From assembly GCA_030280995.1 (NCBI GenBank), contig JASXTE010000016.1:15267001-15331000 (forward strand): 64,000 nt of DNA. The letters run 5' to 3'. The translations under genes and the position numbers were made by a program. This DNA comes from Hemileia vastatrix (lineage: Eukaryota > Basidiomycota > Pucciniomycetes > Pucciniales > Zaghouaniaceae). Shown here one piece after another: positions 42,751-54,922 of the stretch (its first letter is position 1; each line of letters opens with the position of its first letter). The notes below the pieces were generated by a model. That model ran no database searches and was not told the DNA's origin. It was given only the letters and a program-made list of their open reading frames with translations.

Positions 42751-43841
42751 TGTGGTCTTCCAACATTGGCAGGGGCCTTTTTTGTGTGATTTGGCACTGT
42801 TTGTGCATGTCTTAATTGACATCTGTTAAGGAATCAGGTATTTTTCTGGTTTTATTCTGTGGATGTTGTGTCTGCGGGTATGTGGGTACTATCATTGGAT
42901 AGCCCTGGTTTTTCTCTATATTTCATGTCTTGTAGACATTTTTCATATTCTAAGTTTTAAGGGGTCATTTCCTCATTTTTCATTTATAAAAGATAGCTGT
43001 TTAATTTTGTTTTTCATGTTTTACGGGCTAACCTTAAGTCTTAGGGTTAAGTGCTTAGTACCATTGGATAGGGCTAATTTTTCTCTATATTTCATGTCTC
43101 AATGTTGTTATAGTGAAATTCTGTGTTTAAAGGTTTTAGTAGTTGGAGCTAATTTTTCTAAGTAGATTAGTTGTTTTTATTGGTTTTCTGGATACAGGGA
43201 GGCCAGGCCGCTTCAGGGGGCACGTCGGACATCAGGCGGCCTGCCCGCCTCTGTTTTAGAAGGTTGGGGAGCGCTTCTGGAGGGTTTTTTATTCAATTTG
43301 GCAGGTACAGGCGCCAGATTTGTGGGTGTGCATGGGCTCTTAGAGAGTGGTCTGTGTGTACATAGTGAATAAGACAGTTTGGGGCAACTTTAATTATCAT
43401 ACAACCATCCGGAGGTGATATCCTTGTTCCTCACTCAGTTTTCACTGTTTTTGGCCAAAATTGGCTGTGTTTGTTGCAAGGTTAGTTCTTCATTTAACTC
43501 AAATTTGGCAACCGTTTTCTCTGGTGTAGTCTTGCAAGCTATATCAAGTAATATTGCTGTCTCTGGTGTGGATTTGCAACCTACATCAAGTATAATTGCT
43601 TTCTCTGGTGTGGACATTGGTCTACATTTCAGTTCTTTGGTCTGGTAGTCTGTCTGGGGCTACTTTCTTGGCTCATCAAGAAGTCAAGTGTGTTTAAAAA
43701 GGGGCTTTAGCAGACAGGAACCAACTTACTTTAGCAAGGAAATATCACTCTATTTTTCTAAAGGGACAGGGGATTTTCACTCTGGTTTTTCTCCAACTCC
43801 CTTGGTCAAGGCCAATAGCTAGTACTATAGGATTGTCTACA
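42751..43841 (+). repeat. 3' LTR of Asz-F
   Basis: It starts TGTGGTCTTCCAACATTGGC directly after the polypurine tract and ends GATTGTCTACA. It has the same GC-rich island (43195-43255) and 42-bp repeats (from about 43519) as the 5' LTR, to which it is highly similar with scattered substitutions. AP1 would be transcribed leftward from within or near its left edge. Confidence 0.9.
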
Positions 43842-43897
43842 TCTTTGCTAGAATAAAGATAGCAATGTGTCGACAATAATTTAGAAAGGCTCCCAAC

Positions 43898-44501
43898 TGT
43901 CAAGGGGTCCTAATGGTCTAGAAGACTTTTCAGTAGTCCAATTTGTGGAGAGGTGGATAACTCAATGATTTCTAAGTATGTAGATTTTATTTTTTGTAAT
44001 TTAGTACTCAAAAAGAAGGGAAGAGAATATTATATTATTACTTAAAAGGGTTTCAATTACACAAAATGTAATGAGCAAACCAGTTATAGTAGTAATAGAA
44101 TTTTTATTGGTTGTATATAATAAAAATGTAAGTAATATAGAATGAAGAGAAACCGCACAAAGTGGAAGGCCTTTTATAGGCAAAAGGGAGAGAGAGAAAA
44201 TGGAGTTAAGAGGTCTAGATACAAGGGTATGTGAGAAACGATCCCTCCAAAATAAGAAATTACAAATAACAGAGAGTAATAAAAAGATGTGCTAATAAAA
44301 TATATTTTTATATATCAATTTATTTGATATATTTTAAAGTTCACTATCAAATTTAACACTTAGTACAAAAAAATTTTAATATTCAATTTTTAGGATTTAA
44401 TATAATTAGAGCATTTTTAATAAACTAATTTGAATTTTTTTTTTCATTTTTAGTATTAGTATATTTTTATCTCTTTAAACTATCATTAAGCACAGTGTTA
44501 G
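43898..44501 (-). repeat. Chv2-type LTR truncated by Chv1-D
   Basis: It starts TGTCAAGGGGTCCTAATGG like 22329 and follows that LTR to AGCACAGTGTTAG, where the Chv1-D LTR begins. The missing ~200 bp do not follow on the far side of Chv1-D, so a later deletion or rearrangement removed them. The 56 bp between this LTR and Asz-F (43842-43897) hold no feature. Confidence 0.85.
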
Positions 44502-45708
44502 TATCGGCCAGTCGTCTAGAGGAATGGAAGAAAAGAAGAGGGAAAAGGACAGGAGGAGAGGAAACTATAATATCTTATAAGTATGAGTAATAAAACTAAA
44601 ATATTTGTAGTTTGAGAAGAGAGGACGACGAGAGATTTTAAAGAGTTTAAAAAACTTGTTAAGAATTATTTAAATTGTATTATATTAAAATAAATAGTTG
44701 TATTCAATGCGCGACTGTCAATGATAGTATTATTAGACTTAAAGCAACCCATTATAATTTATATAGTATTTAAATTAGATAATAGAACTAATAAAAATAA
44801 TAAATAAAAGTAATATATTTAAAATATGTTAAGTGAGTGTATAATAAGTGATGAGCTACCAGAGAGGTTTCTAAAACCCTTTTATAGGCAATAGGACCTT
44901 CTAGAGCTTTAAAAATATAATTACAAAAAGGTAAAATAAAGTTAAAGAAATAATTAAAAGAATTTAATTAAAAACAATAAAAAAATAAACCTGTGATTAA
45001 ACAAATATCTTTTCCCATCAGAAACTCCTAAATAAGAATAGAACTAATATAGCAAATAACTACGTGAACATGGAAAATGAGAACTATGAGAAAAATTTTT
45101 AAGAGGGAATAAAAATAGCAAAAAAAGTATAATTAAAATAAAAGGAATTATTTTTACGCTTTTAAATATTCTTCATTCAGTATAAGTAAAGGTAATTTAA
45201 ATATTTTAACTATTCCAAGTAATTTAATGATTAAATTAATTGAAACAATTAATTAATTTAATAAAGAAACTTATTTAAGATGAGAAACTAAATCTAATCA
45301 TATTAAATAAATTTTTTTAATTAACTTAGAAATTTTAGTGATACAATTAAGAATCAAGGAAGTGCCAAATATTTATGGATATTATTATATGATGAGTTGT
45401 ACTTAGTTTATATAAATGTTATTATTAAAATTTTAATTAAAGTGTAAGTTAAATTTACACTTATAATTTAATTTTGAATAATTTATTTATACATACAAAT
45501 TACACCATGATATTATAGAATATTATATTTGTTTATGTAATAAAATTTATTTAACAATAAAATTAAGTATTATAATTATTTTATTTATTAATAAAATATT
45601 CATAATTTTATTTTAATAATTTTTTGTAATTACATAAAGTTATTCCTCTATATGATTACAGCAATTTATTGTATAAATTACTGGACTCCTGAGATAGCCT
45701 GGCTGACA
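44502..45708 (-). repeat. 3' LTR of Chv1-D
   Basis: It begins TATCGGCCAGTCGTCTAGAG (TG mutated to TA) and ends AGCCTGGCTGACA. The element-strand TATA box TATAAAA is at plus 44880-44886. Similarity to the Chv1-A LTR is strongest at the ends and around the TATA box and weak in the AT-rich middle. Confidence 0.88.
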
Positions 45709-45782
45709 CTCCCTCACTCTCAAAAAACAATAAAAAAAATGCTGAGATTTTTTCTTTTTATACTTTTTTAACAGAGTAGAGA

Positions 45783-47270
45783 TATTTGAAATTTCTTTTC
45801 CAGGTATCTATGCATCATGATCAGATGACTTGTTCTTATATCTCAATAAATATTCATTATCCCTTTCAGAAGTGATAATTCTATCATTGAGAATTTTATC
45901 AATTTCGGCAGTTTCTGTGACTTCCTGAGGGTTTTTCTTAGGTCTTCCCATTCTTTTGGGAAATAAGTCACTGTTAGAAGTATAAGGTTTAAGAAAAGAA
46001 ATGGGAAAAACAGGATTTTTCCTATCATATGGAGAATACAATACAACTTCTACTGCATTATCACCAACCATTCCTTTAACAACAAATGGTCCTACAAAAG
46101 GATCTTTTAATTTTTTGTTACCTTGTAAATTGAAATGGACATTAAATATCAACACTTCATAACCCTTTTTAAATGTGTATTCCTTATGGGATTTATCCCA
46201 TCTCTTCTTTTCATATTCAAAGGCTTTATCAATACACCTTTGAGCATGTTTTCTGCATAGCTGTTGCATTTGCATACAAGATTTTACACCAGGATATAGT
46301 TCCAACTTAGGTAATTTATTATTGAGAATCTGAGCAGGAGTGTTTGGGACATAACCTAACCAAAGCTCAAAAGGTTTTTTCTCAGTAACAGAATGAACAG
46401 TGCTATTATATGCAAATTCAAGACCAGGCAATAGAGTGACCCGGTCATGAGTAAATCTGTCATAGTCTTTATATTCTAAACCAAAGGCACAATACCTTCT
46501 AATCATATCTTCCAGAGTTTGAATCATTCTTTCAGCTAGACCATCAGTCTGAGGATGATGAGCTGTAGATAACTTTAACTCACAGCCACAAATATTCATC
46601 AAAGTGGTCCAAAACTCAGAAGTAAATTTTGGATCTCTATCAGAGATAATGGCTTTTGTAAATCCAATAATATTGAACATGTAAGTCCACCATAAGAAAG
46701 CTAATTATTTTTTGGATAAATCTTTTTGGGTGGGAATAAACTTGCACATTTTGGTGAAACTATCCACTATTACCCAACAAGAGTTGTAACTGTCTTTACC
46801 TTCTACAGGAAGACCAGTGACAAAATCCATGTTAATAATTTGCCAAGGAGAATCAGGTGCTTCAATATATTATAAAAATACGGCTCTTTTACCTGTCAAT
46901 CTTTTAGATTTTTGACAAGAATCAAAAGATTCAACATACAATTTAGTGTCTTCAGACATATTAGCCCACCAAGAAGTATTTTAAATTCTACTAATGGTTT
47001 TCTCAAGATCAAAATGTCCTGCTAATATGTCATCATGACATAGTTTTAAGATGGTTTCTTTAATGGAAGGAGGAATAAAAATGACATTGGTCAGTTTTCT
47101 CCTGTATTAAATATAACCATCTTCAAAGGAAAACTTTCCTTTACTCAAAGCACTCTAAGACTTTGGAGGATAAGTTTTTATCAATTCTTGGATAGAAGCA
47201 TTCTTTGGATCATTCAAGATTGTAACCAATTTATTCAAATCAGAATCTTGATCATATGAATCCAGAAATA
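45783..47270 (-). pseudogene. Chv1-D integrase and chromodomain
   Basis: The open segment 46680-45808 has the integrase core from IISDRDPKF through DGLAERMIQTLED (catalytic Glu present), the GPF module and a chromodomain (EIDKILNDRIITSERDNEYL). A TAG at 45808-45810 replaces the chromodomain Trp codon of the sister copies. Upstream (46681-47270) the zinc-binding part is recognisable but broken by several stops. The normal pol stop codon is itself mutated (TAG to CAG). Confidence 0.85.
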
Positions 47271-48780
47271 ATTGTAAAAGTTACTCTTCCATATCAAAAA
47301 TGTATATATCATGTATATGTACTGTATCATCTTTAGGTACATAGGCTGGATTAGATACATCATTTGGAAGAGGTAATCTGGACAACATATCAACATTAGA
47401 ATGAACATTTCCAGCCCTCTGAATAATAGTCATTCTACCTCTGTATTCTTGAACAAATAGTTGCCATCTAAACATATGTCTATTTGGTGTTTTCAAGTTT
47501 AAGAGGGATTTCACAGCACTACAATCAGTAACTAATTCAAAAGTTTGATCATCTAAGTAATAATGAAGCTTTTCTAAAGCCCAAACAACTGCTAAGCACT
47601 CTAATTGAGTGGCACCATACTTCAATTCACTTCTTCTTAAGGTTCTTGAAATATAACAAATTACTCCTTCTGGGACTTTTTCATTAATAATTTTTTTTGA
47701 TGAAGAGCAGCTCCAAGTCCAATAAAACTTGCATCTGTATAAATAACAAAAGGCTTATTAAAATCTGGAAGGGCAAGGATTGGAGCTGACATTAAACATA
47801 TTTTTAATGTATCAAAAGCTCTTTGATTGTCTTCATTCCTTATATATGCCTCATCTTTTCTCGTTAGTTTGGTAAGTGGTAAGGCTATGACTTGTTAATT
47901 TTTTATGTATTGTCTATAGTAGCCACACATTCTCAAAAAACTCTGTATTTCTTTAATAGAAGTTGGTGCTGACACATTTTTGATAGCCGCAACTTTTCCT
48001 TGGTCTACACAGATCTGTAAGCCAGACAAAACATGACCCAGGACTTTTAAGGATTGAAACCCAAATTTACACTTTTTTAAGGATAAAGTCATGTTAATTT
48101 AATCCATTTTCTGGAAGACTCTATTCAAGTGTTGTATATGTTCATCAAAAGTTTTAGAAAAAACTATGATTTCATCAAGATAAATCATTAACCAACCTTC
48201 AATTATTTCCTGATGAAATGTGTTATCCATTACTTTTTGGAATACTGAAGGGGCATTTTTAGGGCCAAAAGGAATCCTAAAATATTTGTAAATTCCCATT
48301 TGGGTTTCAATTAGCAAAAATTTTGGGAAGACTGTTCAACAGGTATTTGATGATAACCTTTATTACCATCCAGGCAGCTTATGAATTTAGCACCTTGTAA
48401 GGTAGCATGTATATAGCTAATTCTGGGTAATGGGTAAATATTGTCCACAGTATAAGTATTAAAAGCTCTATAGTCTCCACAAATTGTAGCTTTATCTTTC
48501 TCATAAGATATTAAAACTGGAAAGATGACACAATATTTTGGTGTCAAATCTACTTTTTCAATAATATTCATACTCAATAAAGTTGATATAATATCTTCTA
48601 TATATTTTCTCTTTGTGGGAGAAGCAGGGTAAGGTTTTTTCTTTAGGCTAGGAGGTATTTCATCCAAATTTCAGGATAGAGAAATTTTCATTTCATCTTT
48701 AACCAAGCCTAACACATGGGAACCATGAGCAAAAGCCATTGGGAAAGATGTAATTAAGGCTAGTATTGAATCTTTTTGGT
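47271..48780 (-). pseudogene. Chv1-D reverse transcriptase and RNase H
   Basis: The fragments are 48667-48311 (reverse transcriptase fingers and palm, ISCLDGNKGYHQIPVE), 48317-48099 (YKYFRIPFGPKNAPSVFQ and WLMIYLDEIIVF, where the catalytic YIDD has become YLDE), 48092-47895 (connection) and 47625-47281 (RNase H end, ELVTDCSAVKSLL). The second catalytic Asp of reverse transcriptase is lost as Glu. Frames change between fragments. Confidence 0.85.
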
Positions 48781-51234
48781 CATCAGTTAATTGATCACCA
48801 AATGAAGCTGTTTAAATTTCAGACAATAATACATTCAATTACTCTGTTTTTCTACCTTTAAATTGGATCAAAGAATGACAAGATTTTAAGAAGGGTACAG
48901 AATGCTTTTTAGAGGAAGAAATTTTAAATTTTCCTTTCCCATTCATTCCAAAAGTAAAAAAAATGTTTTCAGGATCCAATTTAATGCCAAACATGGTTAA
49001 AGTATCATTTCCCATGATAAACCAATTGCTTAAATTGTCATTTTTCATCACAAAAAATTCAAAAATAGCTCTGACAAAACCACCATTATATTTAAAGCAT
49101 ACAGTGGTTGTGTATTTTCCAATGGGACATAAAACAGAGCCATAACCTTTCAATTTTTCGGATGTTAAAAGTAATAGTTTGCATTGATAATCCTTATCTA
49201 CAGAAGCAATTGCTTTCTCAGACACTAATCTTCCTCCAGCACCAGAGTCAAGAATAACCTCAACATTTTTACCATTAATGATAACTGGTGCTCTCAAAGG
49301 TGATATTAAAATGGAACTGTCAGTAATATCTCTAATTACTTCAGCATTTTCTACAGAAGATAAGTCAATATCACAATTATCAGACCAATTATATAAATAT
49401 TGAATATCCTTTTCTAAACCAGAACTTCCTGAGAAGACTCATGGTCATAAGAGATATTGCTATTACAGTCACTGGAGGAATCATCAAGATCATCTTGAGT
49501 ATTTTCAGATTCCTCATTTTGTTCAGCAAGATGAACTTTCTTGTCACTAATATGTCCTTTTTGCCATTTTTTGTTACATTAAAAACAATTATTAGTTGCA
49601 TATTTCTTTGGAGAAACTGGGGAAGAGGGTCTACCATTTTTTCTGGAAGTTTTGTGGAAGGCTTTTGCTGGTCATGATAAGATTTAACAGGATAATTCCT
49701 TGGTTCATATCTATGATTTAGTAGGACTTAATTACAGATATTAATAAAGGAAGAATTCTCTCTCACATGCTCAGTCTTTGCCACAATCAAATCTCTCAGA
49801 GAATTCAGTAATTTGAAGAGAATTTTTTCTCTCCAAATATCATAATCCATTTTAGGATCCATGGCTCTAAGAATTTTTGTAATTTTCATAAGGAAAACAA
49901 TAGGTTTTTCAGGAGAGGAGGACACATATTTAGCATTCTCATATAATCTCTTCTGGGCAAGCCTGAATTTGGAACCACCAAATTGATTTTCAACCAAGGT
50001 TTTCCACTTTTTCCAAGTATAATGTTGATTGTTCAGTAAGACACATTCATACCACATTTAAGCTACATTGGAAAATAAAGAAATTAATTTAGAGACAATT
50101 TCTTCATCTAGCAATTTAAAAGAGTTTTTTAGGTTATTAACTCTCTGAAAATAATGTTGCCAGTCAGATGAAGAGTCACCATCAAAAGTGGGATATTGAT
50201 CCAGTTTGGGCCAATTTTTCTGGCTACTGGGATGGTCCATCTTTTTGGTTTGAATTATTTAACATTTATAAATGTTGAAGTTTAGCCAGGTGTTCATAAA
50301 TTTCATTATTTACAGAAAAAGCTTGTTCATTACAATTAAAAGAGTTTTTTCTAGTAGCAAAATATTTTACAGACTCATTGTCAGTTTTTTTAATGGCTGT
50401 AATATGGGGAAGAAAAGAGTTGCTCTTTTCAGGTTCCTTTCCTTTATTCTTATGCAGCTTATGGGCAGCACTTTCATCTACATCATAATAATTGATGGTT
50501 AAGGCTCAAATTTTTCCTGTAGTTCAGACACATAGTTTCTTATCCTTGTAATTTCAGACATCTCATCATTCATTTTTGCAAGGGATAAATCATTTCTGTC
50601 CTCAAAAACTGTGTGTTTGGTACTCAGTGCATTGAAATAATTTTTTAGATTTTTCAACTCATTGTGTAGAGACTTAATTTCACTTTTCAATGAATAATTT
50701 TCCTCAATAAGGGGTTTTTATTCACTCAAGTTTTATGTAGATTGATATTCTTATCTGAGATAGCTCTATGGTCACTTCTTATTTGTTTCTGTTGGCTAAG
50801 AAAATATTCAAAGTTTCTTGGATTTTAAAATAAACTGTATCTTGTAGAGAAGAACTCATTTTACAATGCAAGTGAAAATTTTTAAATCTATCACTCTAAT
50901 GTACTAATACATCTCTCAAATTTTTGACTTTCACAACATTAAAATCAAGTGTATCTTTTAATATATCCTTAGAAGTTTTCTCAAGTAAGATATAGACTTC
51001 AGGTGAAACAGAATGATTTTTAATTGCAAGAGAAGGATTAATTAATGAAGTAGAAGTCAAATGTAAAGGTTCATCAAATGATATTTTACTAATTACCTCA
51101 TTAGGGAGACTCATCAAAGAAATTTTTCTCTTTATGGGTTTAACTGTTCTTTCACCATGATCCACAATATTACCATTGGAAGAAGATTTGTGATTATACA
51201 TAGAAACATGTTTATCAAACAAATTTCTTACCAT
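48781..51234 (-). pseudogene. Chv1-D gag and protease
   Basis: Gag begins at ATG 51234, embedded in the overlapping stop/start ATGGTAA (plus 51228-51234). The N-terminal helical part is broken at about 50895 and 50700. The capsid is 50240-49728 (WPKLDQYPTFDGDSSSDW; MWYECVLLNNQHYTW), and a knuckle remnant lies near 49570. The protease is 49297-48839 with VILDSGAGGRL (DSG kept). The upstream overlapping frame survives only as the last codons GKFPPLPW-like before the deletion joint at about 51250. Confidence 0.82.
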
Positions 51235-51249
51235 GGCAAGGGAGGAAAA

Positions 51250-51595
51250 AAATTTATTAATTAATTTAATTACATTATAGGCTAATTTTATACTTATACT
51301 TATAATATATGTTTATCATTAATTAATTATTAATTTATATTTATTAAAACATAAAAAAGGGCCACAATTTGTAGAATATAACATTTATTATGCTTAATTT
51401 AAATGTATATATAACTTATATAATAGTTAAATTAATATAATCCTTATTTTACTTATATTTAATAAAACACTTATATAATTTTATTATGCAATATAATATT
51501 AGTTTATATACATAATAATCATATTTTTACGCCCTCTTTTGGTTCCATTAAATTTTCATAACATTTACTGGGCTCCTGGTATAGCCTGGCTGACA
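51250..51595 (-). repeat. Partial 5' LTR of Chv1-D
   Basis: This part matches about 345 bp of the right-hand (element-strand 5') end of Chv1 LTRs, ending GGTATAGCCTGGCTGACA. The inner two thirds of the LTR are missing; the joint to gag sequence lies within A-rich DNA near 51245-51252. Confidence 0.8.
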
Positions 51596-51992
51596 ATGGC
51601 TAAAGGTGGGAGTATTAGAATTAAGTGGGATAGGCCCTGAACTATATATTAAGGGATTGATAATATTAAAGATATAAAAATTAAGTTTTTTCCAGATTTT
51701 TTCACCACATGGTTTATTATTATCACTGTATTTTCTAAGGAGGCCAAGTTGTGTTATGAATTCTAAACAGTCTGAAGCTGACACAAGCTGGTGGTCCTGT
51801 GAGGAAATAAATAAACCACAAACACCATAAATCAAGCTAAAAGTAAGTGATTGATATTTATAGTGTGCATATTCTTGATTCATCTTATGAATAGAATAAG
51901 TATAAGACTCATCAAATTGCTGCATATTTGTCAATTTTTTTTATTCCTTGAACATCATTGATTTTTGCTTTGAGCTTGAGATATATTTGCAG
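51596..51992 (-). other. Short non-LTR segment with an unrecognised reading frame
   Basis: Between Chv1-D and Asz-E a minus-strand frame is open from about 51934 to 51596 and continues into LTR sequence to 51548. The residues (for example YKYQSLTFSLIYGVCGLF and SASDCLEFITQLGLLRKYSD) look like ordinary globular protein and resemble no retroelement domain here. There is no clear start, and a stop lies just upstream. It could be an exon of a host gene broken by the two elements, or chance. I do not recognise it. Confidence 0.4.
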
Positions 51993-54249
51993 TGTAGACA
52001 ATCCTATAGTACTAGCTATAGGCCTTGACCAAGGGAGTTGGAGAAAAACCAGAGAGAAATTCCCCTGTCCCTTTAGAAAAATATAAGTGAGATTTACCTG
52101 CTACAGTAAATTGGTTCCTGTTGTTTAAAGCCCCTTTTACAATACACTTAACTGCCTGATCAGCCAAGAAAGTAGTCTCCAGACAGAATACTAAACCAAA
52201 GAACTGAAATGTAGACTAATTTCCACACCAGAGAAAGCAATTATACTTGATTTAGGTTGTAAATCCACACCAGAGACAGCAATAATACTTGATATAGCTT
52301 GCAAGACTACACCAGAGAAAACATTTTCTAAAGTTGAGTTAAATGAAGAACCAACCTTGAAACAAAAACAGGCAATTGTGGCCAGAAATCAGTGAAAACT
52401 GAGTGAGGAAAAAGGATATAACCTCTGGATGGTTGTATGATAATTAAGTTTGCCCCAAACTGTCTTATTCACTATATACACACAGACCACTATCTAAGAG
52501 CCCATGCACACCAACAAATTTGGTGTTTCTGAGCACCAAATTGCATAAAACCCCTCTAGAAACACTTCCCAGCCTTCTAGAACCCAGGCAGGTGGTCTGC
52601 CTGACGTCAGGAGGCCTGCCTGAGGCGGCAGGAGCGCCCTGAAGCCATAAAACCACCAAAAACCTCCAAAAACACCCAAAACACTTAGAAAAATAAACTA
52701 CGGCTACTAAAACCTTTAAAACACATAATTAAGCTACAACAACATTTTGAAATGAAACTTAGAGAAAAATTAGCCCATTCCAATGTTACTAAGAACTTAA
52801 CACTAAGACTTAAGGTTAGCCCGTAAAATGCAAAAAACAAAATTAAACAGCTATCTTTTAAAATGAAAAATGAGAAATGATCCCTCAAATACTTAGAAAA
52901 TGAAAAATGTTGTCAGCCTAGGTATCTCCAGCACTGAGTAATTCTTATGTTTAAAATAATATAACCTTAAATAAATTAAGCTTATATCTTAAAAATAAGG
53001 TTAAAACACTTATATATATGTTATAATACATATATATATAATTATTACACTATTATATAACTTATAGTAGTTTAAATAGCTTATCCATAGCCTAATAAAA
53101 CTTATTAAGGTGTTAATGGATTCATAATATATTTATTTTAAGTTATATTAAGTAATTATTGACATACATAAGCTTATATGTATACATAAATCTCATATTC
53201 AGTGAAATATGCAGTATATTATGTATATTTATGTCTATAAGTGGGTTTTAGCCTCTTAATAGCCTATAAACTTTGTTTTTCTGCTTATTCTAGGTAATAT
53301 GGACGTATTTAGTGGATTGACAACACCTAAAGAAGAATATACATCTATTTCAGGCGCATATACTCAGTTTGGACAGCTTAATCTGTTTTCTTGGATGGAT
53401 ATTCACCGATTTATGGGTTGGGAGGTCATTGCTGGGTTAATATGGATGCTTGGGGATGTTATTGGGGGCTCGGAAATTTAATTTGTTTTGTTTATATGCT
53501 TTGGGTTTCATTATATACTCTTTAGATGAGTTATTTTACCTGTTTCTTTATGGTATCTGCTTTTATCTGGATTTTCTATTTATGGTATGGGTCTGTGTTA
53601 TCATTAATTGTGATGGAGGGTCCTTACTGGAGGTCTGGGTGTTGAATATGCTTGAAGTGGACGCCATGGGGAAGTGATGGGCCCTCACAGTGCTTTAATT
53701 GCCAGGGATAGCAGTAACATTGTCTGGATTGAAGGTCTGTGCACTCCAGTGGATTTTGGTATAAGTAAGGGAGGATTTTGACAGTTATTAGACATAAATT
53801 ACTTACTAAAATTAAATTAAAAGTTTAAAAACAATTATTATCATTAAGAAATATATTATAAAGCCTTTATAAATTGATATTATCATTATATAAGCTATAA
53901 CTATATTCTATTTATCTATTTTCCACCACTAGCACGCATTTAAATCCAAGTATTGCGAGTTTTATTTGAGTATAACTATTTTATTAGTCTTCCCCTGAGG
54001 TTTATTCACTAAATAATTTATCAATAAGTGGTAGGAACATTAATAAATACTATTAAATCATACTTATATACTAGATACACTGACAAATGTCATCAAGACA
54101 CAAAATATAGAGAAAAACTGGGGCTATCCAATGGTAATACCCACATCCCCGCAGTCCCAATATTCATCAAATAATTCTAGAAAAACAACCAATTAGTAAA
54201 CAAGGCCAAAAACACCAACAAAGGGCTCTGCCAATGTTGGAAGACCACA
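51993..54249 (-). repeat. 3' LTR of Asz-E, interrupted by solo LTR G
   Basis: It begins TGTAGACAATCCTATAGTAC and ends CCAATGTTGGAAGACCACA. It matches both Asz-F LTRs in reverse. Excluding the insertion 52911-54085 and one duplicated AATGT it is about 1,077 bp. The GC-rich island (52570-52640) and 42-bp repeat (52230-52320) are kept. Confidence 0.88.
52911..54085 (+). mobile_element. Solo LTR G (separate family) in the Asz-E LTR
   Basis: This 1,175-bp insert begins TGTCAGCCTAGGTATCTCC and ends GATACACTGACA. It is flanked by AATGT at 52906-52910 and 54086-54090, and the Asz LTR sequence continues across it. TG...CA ends and a 5-bp duplication mark a solo LTR. Apart from the terminal TGTCAGCC it does not resemble the other LTRs here. 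A 60-codon frame at 53299-53481 (MDVFSGLTTPKEEY...) has no recognised function. Confidence 0.82.
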
Positions 54250-54297
54250 TCCTCCCTTCAATAGAGAATGTTTACATTCTCCTTAATCACAACCACC

Positions 54298-54922
54298 ATG
54301 TTCAGCTTCCTCTCCAAATCTGCTACTGACATGGGTCCTTGCCAATACTGCATTTAAAACAGTCTCATCTGTACTATAACACTTCAAGACCCTCCCTACA
54401 GAACCTCCTGTGATGCCTGTCACTCTAGGAAGAAGAATTTTTTCAGACCTGGTCCATTGTCCTCTTCAACATATTCTTCTCCTCCACAACCTGATCCACC
54501 TTCCACCAGCACCAAAAGATCCAGACTATCCATCCTGATCCCCAGACTGGTCAACAAGTAAAACCCTTCAAAAAAGAGTGCCAACACCGCTAAAAACACT
54601 AGCTCTTCCATCCCTAGTCCTTCTGATGGTAAGCTCAATACTTCTTCATACTGAAATTCAATCTGACAAATTTCCAGTTCATTTCCATCCGGAAAGTGAT
54701 GATGACAATGTGGGAACCATTGAAGAACCCCCACCTAATCCATTGCCAACCATTAAAGATAAGTTCCAACAAAATTCTTCTCAACAGAAGCATCTCATTC
54801 TAGATTACTTCCAATCCCCTCCTTCCAGGAACCCACAGGACATTGAGAAAATGAAGAACCTCATCAACCAGTTCAAAGCCAATGCTGAACCTTTTGTTAC
54901 ATCTCTTGATTCTTTTCTGTAA
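54298..54922 (+). pseudogene. AP1 antisense gene of Asz-E
   Basis: The ATG at 54298 is 49 bp from the LTR, as in Asz-F. Exon 1 is 54298-54628 (331 nt, the same length as in Asz-F), the intron 54629-54677 (GTAAGC...TTTCCAG) and exon 2 54678-54922. The joined frame matches AP1 of Asz-F throughout (MGPCQYC, PYRTSCDACHSRKK, STSTKRSRLSILIPRL, QQKHLILDYFQ). Two in-frame stops (in the Cys cluster and after PRLVNK) and loss of the last cluster Cys inactivate this copy. Confidence 0.75.

Larger units (their letters stand above)
30836..43841 (+). mobile_element. Asz-F, Ty3-type element with antisense genes
   Basis: This 13-kb element on the plus strand has LTRs 30836-31927 and 42751-43841, a primer-binding-site-like sequence at 31931-31950, gag-protease, a linker with repeats, pol, and then about 4.2 kb before the polypurine tract GGAGGGAGGA (42741-42750). 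Typical Ty3 elements have little there. That region encodes two genes on the opposite strand, plus motif arrays and hairpins. Asz-E (51993 onward, inverted) shares the layout. The flanks CTCGG and TCTTT do not match, so there is no duplication. Gag and pol are decayed. Confidence 0.9.
44502..51595 (-). mobile_element. Chv1-D, rearranged chromovirus
   Basis: This is a minus-strand relative of Chv1-A and B. The 3' LTR is 44502-45708 and the polypurine tract 45709-45718. Integrase through gag follows to 51234, then only about 345 bp of a 5' LTR (51250-51595). A deletion joins the gag start region directly to mid-LTR and removes the leader and the rest of the LTR. The flanks (GTTAG left, ATGGC right) do not match. 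It carries many stops and frameshifts. Confidence 0.88.

Noticed and set aside
42062..42822. Using the longer upstream in-frame start at 42822 for AP1
   Set aside because: The extra residues come from LTR sequence and are not conserved in Asz-E; ATG 42702 matches the Asz-E start at 54298.
53299..53677. Two ORFs within solo LTR G as a gene
   Set aside because: They have no recognisable domain and a single copy, and they lie in an LTR-like unit. They are kept only as a note in the feature.
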